From assembly GCA_030653355.1 (NCBI GenBank), contig JAURZN010000020.1, positions 1 through 36,449 on the forward strand: 36,449 nt of DNA. The letters are read 5' to 3'. The notes beneath the pieces are model-generated. The model had not been told where the DNA came from. It did no database searches and saw only the letters and a list, made by a program, of their open reading frames with translations. Below, piece by piece: positions 1 to 8,923 of the stretch (within the stretch, counting starts at the first letter, position 1; every line of letters starts with the position of its first letter). This stretch comes from Gallionella sp. (lineage in GTDB: Bacteria; Pseudomonadota; Gammaproteobacteria; Burkholderiales; Gallionellaceae). Made by a program: the position numbers and the translations under genes.

Positions 1-140
1 GCAGGACTATGCAACGAAATGGATGTGGACTTACAATCACGAGCGCCCGCACATGGCGCTTGGCGGCATCACCCCGAAACAGAAGCAGGCACTATTAAAT
101 AACTCTACTTCTGACCCCAACTAAAAATGGGGGGATTACC
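1..140 (+). mobile_element. IS3-family insertion sequence, right end (partial)
   Basis: The first ~140 bases are the 3' end of an insertion sequence that enters the window from the left. They contain the last part of a DDE transposase gene and, just after its stop codon, a short G-rich end (aaaatggggggattacc) that I take as the terminal inverted repeat. The left end and target duplication are outside the window, so the exact boundary near 140 is a guess. The pirin gene starts about 70 bases further on and is not disrupted. Confidence 0.7.
2..124 (+). CDS. IS3-family transposase (OrfB), C-terminal fragment
   Basis: The frame is open from the window edge to a TAA at 122-124 and encodes 40 residues. 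It contains the typical C-terminal signature of IS3-family OrfB integrases (rve domain end), with the motif YNHERPHMALGGITPKQ, in which the conserved N-x-x-R-P-H and L-x-G-x-T-P are visible. The catalytic D-D-E triad would lie upstream, outside the window. Whether the full element is active cannot be judged here. Confidence 0.85.
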   Translation, partial: QDYATKWMWTYNHERPHMALGGITPKQKQALLNNSTSDPN

Positions 141-211
141 ATTACGCATACATGGCTTTATCTATTTTTTCGTATCCTCTACTATGCACTGCCATCCAAC
201 GGGAGATTGCC

Positions 212-1072
212 ATGAACAGCATCACTGAAATCCCACCGCGTCTGTCCCGTGTCGTCGAGCGTCTGATAACAGGGGTCGCCACGTCGGATGGCGCGGGGGT
301 GAAGCTGACCCGTGTGCTCACCGGAAAACTACAGCAACGTCTCGACCCCTTCCTGATGCTGGACGCCTTCGGCAGCGACAACCCGGACGACTATATCGCG
401 GGCTTCCCAGATCATCCGCATCGCGGTTTCGAGACGGTGACCTATATGCTTTCCGGACGCATGCGCCATCGCGACAGCGCGGGACATGAAGGTTTGCTGG
501 AAAGCGGCGGCGTACAGTGGATGACCGCCGGGCGCGGGGTGATCCACTCCGAACTGCCCGAACAGCAAGATGGCGTGATGGAAGGCTTCCAGCTCTGGCT
601 GAACCTGCCCGCAGAACGCAAGATGTGCGAACCGTGGTATCGTGACTTTCCCGACGCCGCCCTGCCGGAATATGTCACGGGCGGCGGTGTTACCGTACGG
701 GTCATTGCCGGGAGCAGCAACGGCGTTGCAGGCGCGGTCAGCCGCGAACACACCGAGCCGCTCTATCTGGATGTTCATCTGCCAGCGGGCGCCACGTTCT
801 CGACGGCACTGGCAAAGACGCATAATGCGTTCATCTACGTTTATCGCGGCGCGGTGCAAGTCGGCGACACGCAAGTGGAGGCAGGCCGCATGGGAATATT
901 GAGCAACACCGGCGATGGCGTGACAATGACCACATCGGTAGCCGCACGTCTGATTCTGATCGCGGGTAAACCGCTGAACCAGCCCATCGTGCAACACGGG
1001 CCGTTCGTGATGAATACCCAGCAGGAAATACATCAGGCACTGGATGACTTTAACAACGGGCACTTTGCCTAA
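212..1072 (+). CDS. Pirin family protein (cupin, quercetinase-like)
   Basis: A 286-aa bicupin of the pirin family. The N-terminal cupin has the pirin signature: HPHRGFETVTYML followed by an R-x-R-H-x-D-S segment and GRGVIHSE, supplying the three His and one Glu that bind the metal. Some bacterial pirins are quercetin 2,3-dioxygenases; others act as redox-linked regulators, so the substrate is open. I chose the ATG at 212 because GGGAG lies six bases upstream; an in-frame ATG at 152 would add a 20-residue extension not expected in the family. It is followed after 17 bases by an old-yellow-enzyme reductase, probably in one operon, which fits a role in electrophile or aromatic detoxification (inference). 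Confidence 0.9.
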   Translation: MNSITEIPPRLSRVVERLITGVATSDGAGVKLTRVLTGKLQQRLDPFLMLDAFGSDNPDDYIAGFPDHPHRGFETVTYMLSGRMRHRDSAGHEGLLESGGVQWMTAGRGVIHSELPEQQDGVMEGFQLWLNLPAERKMCEPWYRDFPDAALPEYVTGGGVTVRVIAGSSNGVAGAVSREHTEPLYLDVHLPAGATFSTALAKTHNAFIYVYRGAVQVGDTQVEAGRMGILSNTGDGVTMTTSVAARLILIAGKPLNQPIVQHGPFVMNTQQEIHQALDDFNNGHFA

Positions 1073-1089
1073 CCACACAGGAGCAACAC

Positions 1090-2157
1090 ATGAGCACAAC
1101 TCTGTTTACCCCGACCCGGCTGGGCGAATTGCAACTAAAAAACCGCATCGTTATGGCGCCGCTGACGCGCTGCCGGGCCACCGGCAATGTGCCCAATCAA
1201 CTGATGGCCGACTATTACCGGCAGCGTTCCGGCGCGGGACTGCTCATCGCAGAGGGCACTTCACCTTCCGCGAATGGCTTGGGTTATGCGCGCCAGCCCG
1301 GCCTGTTCAGCGATGAGCAGGTACAGGGCTGGCGCCTGGTGACCGATGGTGTGCATCAGGCGGGCGGCAGGATATTCGTCCAGTTGCTGCACACCGGGCG
1401 CGTCAGCCATGCGGCCAACATGCAGGACGGCACAAAAATACTCGCCCCTTCTGCTCTGGCCGCGCCCGGCGAAATGTGGACGGACAGCAGCGGATTACAG
1501 CCCTATCCTATCCCTGCCGAGATGAATGAAACCGATATCGCCAGGACAATTGCCGAGTATGCCGCAGCGGCGAAACACGCCATGGAGGCCGGGTTCGACG
1601 GCATTGAGCTGCATGCGGCAAACGGTTATCTGATCGACCAGTTCCTCAATACCGCCACCAATCAGCGCACCGACCGCTGGGGCGGGAGCGTGGAGAACCG
1701 CATCCGCTTCGCGGTGGAAGTAGCCAAGGCGGCTGCGGCTGCCATAGGCGCCGGACACATAGGCATGCGTATTTCGCCTTACGGCGTATTCAACGGCACG
1801 GTGGCCGATGCCGAAATGGATGCGCTGTATGCAGCCCTGATCGCCGAAATGAATGCGATCGGCCTGGTATACATCCATATCGTCGATCACAGTGCCATGG
1901 GCGCACCGGAAGTCAGCCCCGCATTGAAAGCCACGCTGCGCAACACCTTCAAGGGTCAGTACATCCTCTCAGGCGGCTATGATCTGGCGCGCGCCAATGC
2001 CGACCTGGATGCACAGCGCGGCGACCTGGTGGCATTCGGGCGTCCGTTCATCTCCAATCCTGATCTGGTGGAAAAATTGCGCAATGGCAGCGCCTTGACT
2101 GAACCTGATTTCAATACCTTCTACACGCCGGGTGAAAAAGGCTACACCGACTATTGA
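1090..2157 (+). CDS. nemA: Alkene reductase, old yellow enzyme family (NemA-like)
   Basis: A 355-aa FMN-dependent oxidoreductase of the old yellow enzyme family, which reduces activated C=C bonds or nitro groups with NAD(P)H. The sequence begins with the family N-terminus (FTPTRLGELQLKNRIVMAPLTR), has the substrate-binding histidine/asparagine segment ELHAANGYLIDQFL, the FMN-binding TDRWGGSVENR block and the late GRPFISNPDL block. Length matches E. coli NemA (365 aa). AGGAG sits about eight bases before the ATG. It lies 17 bases after the pirin gene and is closed by a strong terminator. NemA is my closest match; assignment between NemA, XenA and other members is inference. Confidence 0.88.
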   Translation: MSTTLFTPTRLGELQLKNRIVMAPLTRCRATGNVPNQLMADYYRQRSGAGLLIAEGTSPSANGLGYARQPGLFSDEQVQGWRLVTDGVHQAGGRIFVQLLHTGRVSHAANMQDGTKILAPSALAAPGEMWTDSSGLQPYPIPAEMNETDIARTIAEYAAAAKHAMEAGFDGIELHAANGYLIDQFLNTATNQRTDRWGGSVENRIRFAVEVAKAAAAAIGAGHIGMRISPYGVFNGTVADAEMDALYAALIAEMNAIGLVYIHIVDHSAMGAPEVSPALKATLRNTFKGQYILSGGYDLARANADLDAQRGDLVAFGRPFISNPDLVEKLRNGSALTEPDFNTFYTPGEKGYTDY

Positions 2158-2180
2158 TATTTCAAATCACCCGCAACCAG

Positions 2181-2214
2181 ACCTGCGGGGGTAATTTACC
2201 CCGCAGGTTTTTTC
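2181..2214 (+). terminator. Rho-independent terminator after the alkene reductase
   Basis: A ten-base-pair GC-rich stem (acctgcgggg / ccccgcaggt) with an eight-base loop, followed directly by a run of T. It lies 23 bases after the reductase stop codon and separates the pirin-reductase pair from the cyclase gene. Confidence 0.85.
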
Positions 2215-2279
2215 GTCGCATGCTTAAAAAGTCGTAACAGCCCTTATAATATGCACCTTGATTCGACCAGAATAAAACC

Positions 2280-3191
2280 GTGAACGACACAACACCTGAC
2301 CATTCCCATCCAGACAAAGCGGTTCTGTTCGCCGACATAAGCGGCAGCACGCGCCTGTATGAGACGCTGGGCGATGCGCGCGCATTCACCACCATCAACA
2401 GCTGTCTCGACATTTTGCAGCGCCTGACGACAGCGCATACCGGCCAGACAGTCAAGACCATAGGCGACGAGATTATGGCCGTATTCCCGGATGCTGTTTC
2501 GGCCGTGCAAGCCGCCTGCGAAATGCAGCTGGTAATAAGCCACGCCAGGATAGACGGCACGCAGCTATCAATACGCATCGGATTGCACTACGGCCCGGTG
2601 ATTGAGAGCGCCAGCGATGGCGACGTGTTCGGCGAAACGGTCAACATAGCCGCACGCATGACGGAAATAGCCCAGGCACAGCAAATCATCACGACTGGTG
2701 CGACAGTAGCCATGCTGCCGCCCATCATGCGCACCAGCACGCGCAGCTTCGACAATCTGTCTATCAAGGGCAAAACCGATGACATCGAGGTGCATGAAGT
2801 CATCTGGCAGGAAAGCGAGGAAATGACCATGATGGTCGGCCGCACCCTCTCGCCCGCCAAAGCCGAGCCCACCCTGCAGTTGATTTATCGCGGCAATAAA
2901 TTTGTCATGGATGCCGCACACCCCGGCATCACTATCGGGCGAGGCGAACTGGCGGACATCGTGATTCAGGATCGCAGAGCATCACGCATACATGCCAAAA
3001 TTGAACGGCGACGCGATAAATTCGTTTTTATTGATCTCAGTTCCAATGGCAGCTACGTGACTTTCAGGAAAGAAAACGAGGTCCAGCTACGGCGTGAAGA
3101 GCTGGTATTGCGGGAGAGCGGCACCATCAGCCTGGGACACACCTACAAAAAAGATCCCGCTGAAGTCATCGAATTTATATATAAAATCTGA
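2280..3191 (+). CDS. Class III adenylate/guanylate cyclase with C-terminal FHA domain
   Basis: A 303-aa cytosolic protein with two domains. Residues about 12-170 form a class III cyclase: metal-binding Asp19 in FADISGSTR, Asp63 in KTIGDEIMAVF, and the GETVNIAARM segment carrying the Asn and Arg that stabilise the transition state, so it looks catalytically competent. Residues about 215-300 form an FHA phosphothreonine-binding domain (TIGRGELADIVI, SRIHAKIERR, SSNGSYV). The start is GTG. No membrane segment is seen. The combination suggests cyclic-nucleotide synthesis tied to Ser/Thr phosphorylation; no kinase is encoded nearby. It stands alone between a terminator upstream and a 199-base gap downstream containing only a weak GGCGTT/AACGCC hairpin. 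Confidence 0.85.
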   Translation: MNDTTPDHSHPDKAVLFADISGSTRLYETLGDARAFTTINSCLDILQRLTTAHTGQTVKTIGDEIMAVFPDAVSAVQAACEMQLVISHARIDGTQLSIRIGLHYGPVIESASDGDVFGETVNIAARMTEIAQAQQIITTGATVAMLPPIMRTSTRSFDNLSIKGKTDDIEVHEVIWQESEEMTMMVGRTLSPAKAEPTLQLIYRGNKFVMDAAHPGITIGRGELADIVIQDRRASRIHAKIERRRDKFVFIDLSSNGSYVTFRKENEVQLRREELVLRESGTISLGHTYKKDPAEVIEFIYKI

Positions 3192-3390
3192 TCCGCTGGC
3201 GTTATTTAACGCCCCGTAAGCCAAACTATCCACGATTGATGTCATTCCTGCGTCCGGGTCACGGTTTTTCACTCGTTTATTGATTTCCCGGACAATCACT
3301 GTCTATTTCACCCGCCGAAAATCACGTTTATCGGGTGGATAATTCAGCATAGTGTGCTATTTTGCACAAAAATATTCGGAGTTTTTACAG

Positions 3391-4800
3391 ATGAATCGTC
3401 TTGCCTTATTGCTGACACTGCTGTTCACCCCTCTATTCGCTCACGCCTCGGAGAGCGCTTCACGCCTCGACCTGACCGGAAGCTGGGTCGGCATGACGGC
3501 AATCACCCTGTTCTTCATCGCCTATCTGGCGGTCATGGCAGAAGAATTCTCCCATCTGCGCAAATCCAAGCCTGTCATGCTGGCGGCGGGCATTATCTGG
3601 GCACTGATTGCCTGGTACTACCAGTCGCATGACATCCCCCATGTGGTCGAAACCGCGTTGCGCCACAACCTGGAAGAATACGCCGAACTGATGCTTTTCC
3701 TGATCGTGGCGATGACCTATATCAACGCGATGGATGAACGCAATGTGTTCGGAGCGCTGCGCTCCTGGCTGATACGCAGGGGATACGGCTACCGCGTGCT
3801 GTTCTGGGTGACCGGAATACTGGCATTCTTCATTTCAGCCATCGCCGACAACCTGACCACCGCCCTGCTGATGGGCGCTGTGGTCGTGGCAGTGGGTCAT
3901 GGCAACCAGCGCTTCGTCGTGCTGGGTTGCATCCACGTGGTGGTCGCAGCCAATGCCGGCGGCGCGTTCTCGCCTTTTGGCGACATCACCACGCTGATGG
4001 TCTGGCAAAAGAACATCATGGCCAGCAACGGACCTATCGGTTTCTGGACTTTTTTCTACCTGTTCATTCCTGCTCTGGTCAATTACCTGGTACCTGCCGC
4101 CATCATGCATTTCTTCGTCCCGAACGGCAAACCCGAGGCTGGCGGAAAACTCATCATGATGAAACGCGGTGCACGCCGCATCATCTCCTTGTTCTTGTGC
4201 ACCATCGCACTGGCGGTGAGTTTCCACAGCATGCTGTCATTGCCGCCTGTCATAGGCATGCTGACCGGCCTGGGGCTGTTAAAATTCTTCGCCTATTATC
4301 TGAGAATAACCACCAGCGGACGCGCGCAGGCGACCGTATCCGAAATCGGCAGTCCGGAGGCATTTGATATCTACCGCGAAGTGGCCCGCAGCGAATGGGA
4401 TACACTGTTCTTTTTCTACGGCGTAGTGATGTGCGTGGGGGGGCTGGGCTTCATCGGCTATCTGTCCATGGCATCCCAGATCATGTACGGTGAATGGGGT
4501 GCGACCAACGCCAACATCGCCGTCGGCTTGATTTCTGCCGTGGTGGACAACATCCCGGTCATGTTCGCCGTGCTCAGCATGCAACCCGACATGTCCATAG
4601 GCCAGTGGCTGCTGGTCACCCTGACCGCCGGCGTGGGCGGCTCTCTGTTGTCCGTAGGCTCTGCGGCGGGCGTCGCGCTGATGGGCCAGGCACGCGGCAC
4701 CTACACCTTTTTCGCCCATCTTAAGTGGACGCCGGTGATCGCACTGGGCTACGCCGCCAGCATCGCCACACATCTGTGGCTCAACCATAGTTTGTTCTGA
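3391..4800 (+). CDS. nhaD: Sodium:proton antiporter NhaD
   Basis: A 469-aa polytopic inner-membrane protein of the NhaD family (ion transporter superfamily), exchanging cytoplasmic Na+ for H+. It begins with a hydrophobic signal-like segment (LALLLTLLFTPLFAHA) and has repeated membrane helices. The two diagnostic half-helix motifs are present: SAIADNLTTALLMGAV in the first half and SAVVDNIPVMFAV in the second, each with the conserved Asp-Asn. I chose the ATG at 3391, preceded by CGGAG; an ATG at 3352 would add 13 residues before the signal-like segment. It is monocistronic and converges with dsbB. Confidence 0.9.
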   Translation: MNRLALLLTLLFTPLFAHASESASRLDLTGSWVGMTAITLFFIAYLAVMAEEFSHLRKSKPVMLAAGIIWALIAWYYQSHDIPHVVETALRHNLEEYAELMLFLIVAMTYINAMDERNVFGALRSWLIRRGYGYRVLFWVTGILAFFISAIADNLTTALLMGAVVVAVGHGNQRFVVLGCIHVVVAANAGGAFSPFGDITTLMVWQKNIMASNGPIGFWTFFYLFIPALVNYLVPAAIMHFFVPNGKPEAGGKLIMMKRGARRIISLFLCTIALAVSFHSMLSLPPVIGMLTGLGLLKFFAYYLRITTSGRAQATVSEIGSPEAFDIYREVARSEWDTLFFFYGVVMCVGGLGFIGYLSMASQIMYGEWGATNANIAVGLISAVVDNIPVMFAVLSMQPDMSIGQWLLVTLTAGVGGSLLSVGSAAGVALMGQARGTYTFFAHLKWTPVIALGYAASIATHLWLNHSLF

Positions 4801-4994
4801 ACAACGGACGGCCTCAACGCCTGCGGTTATTCCGAAGGCAAATCACAGCGAGCCGGGAAAATACTGCGAGAATCAATGATGTCAGGAGCGGAATCAAACC
4901 GGCACGATGAATCCGGCAAAAACTGAAATCAATGCGTGATGTTGCCGCCCGGTTGCGCTCGTCGTTAAACTTTTGCTGAGTCTCGAAACCCGTA

Positions 4995-5017
4995 CCTGAC
5001 AAGTGACAGCTGTCAGG
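4995..5017. other. Small hairpin between convergent nhaD and dsbB
   Basis: A seven-base stem (cctgaca / tgtcagg) lies just after the dsbB stop codon in the 220-base gap between convergent genes. No T-run follows on either strand, so it is only a weak candidate terminator. I see nothing else in 4801-4994. Confidence 0.25.
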
Positions 5018-5020
5018 CGG

Positions 5021-5521
5021 TTAAGACCTTCCCCTGAACGCAATCAGCACAGCCCAGCTACCCAGCAACAGATAGCACAGCAGCGACCACTCAGGGATGC
5101 CAAAATTAAGGAAGCTCCAACCCTTTTCCGCACATTCGCCGGAGCCATGCAGCAGCTCTTTCAATACCCTGGCCATCGGCATGGTTTCCAGCATGTAGTC
5201 GAGGCCGGGGCCGCAGGCGGGAACCTGGTCCTTGGGGAGGTTTTGTATCCAGATATGGCGCGCGGCAACCGCAACCCCAGACAATGACAGCAATCCAATC
5301 AATGCGGCGTAAAGGCGTTGCCCGATGCGCCCGGGTCCGTGCGTCGCGGCGAGCAGAAACAGCACCAGAATGGCGATAAAAATCACGCGCTGGACCATGC
5401 ACAGCGGGCAAGGATCCAGATGTTTGACGTACTGCAAATACAGCCCGAAACCCATCAAACTGCTGGCAAACAGAAAACCCGCCAGATACAACCAATTGTT
5501 GGTGATACGCCGCTTCAGCAT
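5021..5521 (-). CDS. dsbB: Disulfide bond formation protein B
   Basis: A 166-aa inner-membrane quinone reductase that reoxidises periplasmic DsbA. Four hydrophobic segments are visible. The first periplasmic loop holds the catalytic CPLC pair (residues 38-41), and the second loop holds the other cysteine pair (VPACGPG and SGECAEKGW). Length fits the family. It begins one base after the iscX stop codon, so it is the last gene of the isc operon; coupling of a periplasmic oxidation factor to cytoplasmic Fe-S assembly is a positional observation, not a known functional link. DsbA is not in the window. Confidence 0.93.
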   Translation of the reverse strand: MLKRRITNNWLYLAGFLFASSLMGFGLYLQYVKHLDPCPLCMVQRVIFIAILVLFLLAATHGPGRIGQRLYAALIGLLSLSGVAVAARHIWIQNLPKDQVPACGPGLDYMLETMPMARVLKELLHGSGECAEKGWSFLNFGIPEWSLLCYLLLGSWAVLIAFRGRS

Positions 5522-5522
5522 G

Positions 5523-5717
5523 TCAGTCAGCCTCGTCTATCCATGTCGCCTGTATCGCCTCCAGCACTTTTTCGCCGCCATGACCATGATCGTCATCGAA
5601 CCCGTCGAGATCGACCACCCGGTTATGCAGATCGACGAAACGCACAGTACGCGGGTCAATGTCGGGGAATTTTTCAGCCAGTGCAATGGCGATGTCGCGC
5701 ACGTCTATCCATTTCAT
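5523..5717 (-). CDS. iscX: Fe-S cluster assembly protein IscX
   Basis: A 64-aa acidic protein of the IscX (YfhJ) family, which binds IscS and iron and modulates cluster assembly. The family hallmarks are visible: MKWID at the start, the W-x-D-x-x-x-I-A helix, DP-x-T-V-RF-x-D and the acidic FDDD region, and the C-terminal ATWIDE. The start at 5717 is fixed by an excellent AGGAGG eight bases upstream; longer in-frame versions run into fdx. It overlaps nothing and lies one base upstream of fdx's stop on one side and of dsbB on the other, which is the canonical position at the end of an isc operon. Confidence 0.92.
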   Translation of the reverse strand: MKWIDVRDIAIALAEKFPDIDPRTVRFVDLHNRVVDLDGFDDDHGHGGEKVLEAIQATWIDEAD

Positions 5718-5718
5718 C

Positions 5719-6054
5719 TCAGCCCTCCTTGACCATATTGATGGTGTACTTGGGTATTTCAACGACCAGATCGCTATCCGCCACCACGGCCTGACAGGAC
5801 AGACGCGAGTTCGGTTCCAGCCCCCAGGCTTTATCGAGCAGATCATCTTCGAGTTCTTCCGCCGGGACCAGCGAATTGAGTCCTTCGCGGACAATCACAT
5901 GGCAGGTGGTGCAGGCGCAGGATTTTTCACAGGCATGTTCAATTTCGATGCCGTTTTGCAACAAGGCATCACAAATTGAAATGCCGCTATTCGCATTGAA
6001 CAAAGCACCTCTGGGACACAGTTCTTCATGCGGTAATACGATAATTTGCGGCAT
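5719..6054 (-). CDS. fdx: Isc-type [2Fe-2S] ferredoxin
   Basis: A 111-aa adrenodoxin-type ferredoxin that supplies electrons for Fe-S assembly. Cluster ligands are Cys42, Cys48, Cys51 (CEKSCACTTC) and Cys87; the additional Cys46 also occurs in E. coli Fdx. The C-terminal tail is typical for the Isc ferredoxins. Its start codon overlaps the end of hscA by one base, indicating translational coupling in the operon. Confidence 0.94.
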   Translation of the reverse strand: MPQIIVLPHEELCPRGALFNANSGISICDALLQNGIEIEHACEKSCACTTCHVIVREGLNSLVPAEELEDDLLDKAWGLEPNSRLSCQAVVADSDLVVEIPKYTINMVKEG

Positions 6055-7946
6055 TACTTGACCTCCAGATCAGAAATATTCTTGCCCGACAGCGCCAGTG
6101 AGACACTCTTGTCCATGCGCGCCTGCGCAAAACTGACGGTGGTTTCATTCAGCGCTGAAATAGCACGATTTAGTTCGCGTTGATCGGTGAGCGGCAAGAC
6201 ATCGCGCAACACCTTCATCTGCGTCTCGATGCGCGCACGCTGCCCTGCCTCCAGCAGCATGCCATCCTGTTCCAGCGCATGTCCAACCGCTTCGAGCAAT
6301 TGATTGGCTTCAACCTGGTGCTCACGCAAGGCACGCGCCTGCATGTCATCCTGGGCATATTGCGTGGAATCCTGCAACATGCGGGTAATCTCGGCATCGG
6401 ACAATCCGTAGGATGGCTTGACGACGATTGCCGCTTCGACCCCGCTACCCATCTCGCGCGCCGCCACATTCAACAACCCGTCCGCATCCACCTGGAAGGT
6501 GACGCGTATGCGCGCGGCCCCGGCCACCATCGCGGGAATGCCGCGCAGCTCGAACTTGGCCAGCGAACGGCAATCACTCGCCATTTCCCGTTCGCCCTGC
6601 AGCACATGCAGGCTCATCGCGGTCTGGCCATCTTTATAAGTGGTGAATTCCTGTGCCCGTGCCGTAGGGATGGTGCTGTTACGCGGGATTATTTTCTCCA
6701 CCAGCCCACCCATGGTTTCTAGCCCCAGTGACAGCGGAATCACGTCGAGCAACAGCCATTCATCGCTGCTGCGGTTGCCCGCCAGCAGATTGGCCTGTAT
6801 CGCCGCCCCCAACGCCACGACTTTATCGGGGTCTAGATTGGTCAGCGGTGTTTGCCCGAAAAATTCGCCCACCGCATGCTGAACCTGCGGCATGCGTGTC
6901 GCCCCGCCGACCATCACCACGCCCTTGACGTCAGTCACACTGAGCTTGGCATCGCGCAACGCGCGACGCAGAGGTTGCAGGGTACGTTGGATCAGATTAT
7001 TCGACAGCGACTCAAATTCATCCTGAGTCAGCACCTAGTCTATCACCTCGCCGCTAGATAACACCGCCGTAATGCGCGCCTCCTCGTGCTCGGTGAGCTG
7101 TTCCTTGGCGGCACGGGCAAGCGTCAACAGCAAACGGGTGTCTTGCGGGCTGAGCGCGGAAAGCTGATTTTTTTCCAGCAGCCAGCAATGAATACGCTGA
7201 TCAAAATCATCACCGCCCAGCGCCGAGTCACCATTCGCCGACAGCACCTCAAACACGCCGCGCGACAGACGCAAAACGGAAATATCGAATGTGCCACCGC
7301 CCAGGTCGTAAACGGCATACACACCTTCGGAGGCGTTATCCAGACCGTAAGCAATCGCCGCCGCCGTCGGTTCATTAAGCAGACGCAACACGTTCAATCC
7401 GGCAAGTTTTGCCGCATCCTTGGTGGCCTGGCGCTGTGCATCGTCAAAGTAGGCCGGCACGGTAATCACCGCACCCACCAGATCACCACCGAGGGCGGCT
7501 TCAGCGCGCGCGCGCAGCACCTTGAGTATCTCTGCGGATACTTCAACCGGACTCTTGGCCCCGGCCACGGTGCGCAGTTGCACCATGCCACCCTGCCCGG
7601 CCGCCCCGGAAGCCGGAATTTCCACAAAACGATACGGCAAGCGGCTGGTGTCGCCTATGTCTGCCAGACCACGCCCCATGAATCGCTTCGCCGAAACAAT
7701 AGTATTGACCGGGTCATCGCTCTGCGCGGCCTGAGCCGATTCGCCTACCGCCACGCGCCCATCAACTGCGTAACGCACCACCGAAGGCAGCATCGCACGA
7801 CCATGTTCATCATTAAGCACCACACTGATGCCATTGCGCACCGTCGCTACCAGAGAATTGGTCGTGCCCAGATCGATACCCACCGCCAGCCTGTGCTGGT
7901 GCGGTGCAGTGCTTAAACCGGGTTCTGAAATTTGTAGTAAAGCCAT
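6054..7946 (-). pseudogene. hscA: Chaperone HscA interrupted by one in-frame amber codon
   Basis: HscA is the Hsp70-type ATPase that, with HscB, releases clusters from IscU. The frame from 7946 to 6054 would encode 630 residues, matching HscA length, but codon 304 (7035-7037) is TAG. Upstream of it are the Hsp70 phosphate motifs (GIDLGTTNS at 23-31, [11 protein letters not shown]); downstream the frame resumes at once with [11 protein letters not shown] and continues through the ATP-binding GGATRMPQV block and the substrate-binding domain. No shift of frame is needed, so a single base change explains the lesion. A 303-aa product would lack part of the ATPase domain and all of the peptide-binding domain. 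IscU in this window keeps the LPPVK site that HscA binds, and hscB is intact. Sequencing error, a real nonsense mutation or suppression are all possible. Confidence 0.88.
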
Positions 7947-7952
7947 TTTTCG

Positions 7953-8040
7953 AGTCGTTAGACGCTAGACACTGGTCGCTAGTTAGCGTTGTCCGCGATG
8001 TGCGGTTTAACTAATAACTAACGACTAACGACTAGCGACT
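7953..8040. repeat. Intergenic heptamer repeat with inverted halves (copy 1)
   Basis: The gap between hscB and hscA is filled by variants of a seven-base unit (TCGTTAG, ACGCTAG, GCGACTA and complements). The left half reads gtcgttagacgctag and the right half actaacgactaacgactagcg, so the two halves are approximately inverted and could fold as an RNA hairpin in the isc transcript. A related block lies at 9362-9430. Confidence 0.7.
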
Positions 8041-8044
8041 GCCT

Positions 8045-8584
8045 TTAGCTATCTAGTTCGTCGTAAGCGGAATCTATCTCTTCCGCAAGCTTTTCCATGA
8101 AACGCAGTTTGCGTACCAGCCCGGCTGCAGCTGCGTAGTCATGTTCGCCGTCAATTCTAATGGCAAGCATGGCTTCAAGTTTACCGGTTTCATCCTTCAT
8201 GCGCGCTTCCAGCTGTCCGAGTGCCTCAGCATCGCGTGCCTGCTGCGCATCGGCCACCGCTTCGCGCCATTCCATCTGCGCCATCAAAAAATCCAGCGGC
8301 ATGGCCGTATTGGTTTCTTCCTGAGTATCCACGCCCTTCAGCGATAACAAGTAGCGCGCTCTGCGTATCGGGCTGCGCAAAGTCTGATACGCCTCATTCA
8401 CCAGCGTGGAGCGCTGCATCGCGATGCGTTGTTCGGTATCGGGCAAATGAGCCGATTTGTCGGGATGAACCTGCGCCTGCAAGGCGCGAAATGCAAGTTC
8501 GAGCTGCGCATTGTCCAGTTGAAAGGACTGCAGAAGCCCGAACAGTTGGAAATGATTTTTGGGTGTATCGAAGCCTTGCGTCAA
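8045..8584 (-). CDS. hscB: Co-chaperone HscB (J-domain protein)
   Basis: A 179-aa J-domain protein that delivers IscU to HscA and stimulates its ATPase. The J-domain occupies about the first 75 residues, with HPD at residues 40-42 (QVHPDKS), followed by the C-terminal three-helix IscU-binding domain, ending in [11 protein letters not shown] chose the TTG at 8584, which overlaps the iscA stop codon; the frame is open to 8611 but an earlier start would overlap iscA further and lengthen the protein beyond the family norm (about 171-175). TTG starts are weak, so expression may depend on coupling to iscA. Confidence 0.88.
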   Translation of the reverse strand: MTQGFDTPKNHFQLFGLLQSFQLDNAQLELAFRALQAQVHPDKSAHLPDTEQRIAMQRSTLVNEAYQTLRSPIRRARYLLSLKGVDTQEETNTAMPLDFLMAQMEWREAVADAQQARDAEALGQLEARMKDETGKLEAMLAIRIDGEHDYAAAAGLVRKLRFMEKLAEEIDSAYDELDS

Positions 8585-8904
8585 ACCTGAAAACTCTCGC
8601 CGCAACCGCACGCATCTTTCACGTTGGGGTTATTAAACTGAAAGCCTTCATTCAGTCCTTCGCGCGCGTAATCCAGTTGCATGCCTTCGATATAGGGCAG
8701 GCTCTTGGGATCAACCAGCACTGTCACGTCGTGACTGACGAATTGCAAATCATCGCTTTCCGCCACATCGGCAAACTCCAGCTTATACGCCATGCCGGAA
8801 CAACCACTGGTACGCACCCCGATGCGCAGACCTATGCCCTTACCACGCTTGGCGATGAAATTTTGCACATGCTTTGCCGCTGCTTCGCTCAGTGTAACGC
8901 CCAT
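8581..8904 (-). CDS. iscA: Fe-S cluster assembly protein IscA
   Basis: A 107-aa A-type carrier that passes clusters to target proteins. The three ligand cysteines are Cys35 (SGCSG) and Cys99/Cys101 (CGCGES). The ATG at 8904 follows GGGAGAA; the open frame extends further upstream but into iscU. Its stop overlaps the proposed hscB start (TTGA). Confidence 0.94.
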   Translation of the reverse strand: MGVTLSEAAAKHVQNFIAKRGKGIGLRIGVRTSGCSGMAYKLEFADVAESDDLQFVSHDVTVLVDPKSLPYIEGMQLDYAREGLNEGFQFNNPNVKDACGCGESFQV

Positions 8905-8923
8905 GATCTTTTCTCCCTGCTGT

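Noticed and set aside
329-1099. Minus-strand open frame of 256 codons
   Set aside because: It lies antisense to the pirin gene, with composition typical of a high-GC shadow frame.
6054-7034. Separate downstream gene encoding a 326-aa Hsp70 fragment
   Set aside because: It begins inside the HscA frame directly after the amber codon, has no ribosome site and matches the second half of HscA; it is one broken gene.
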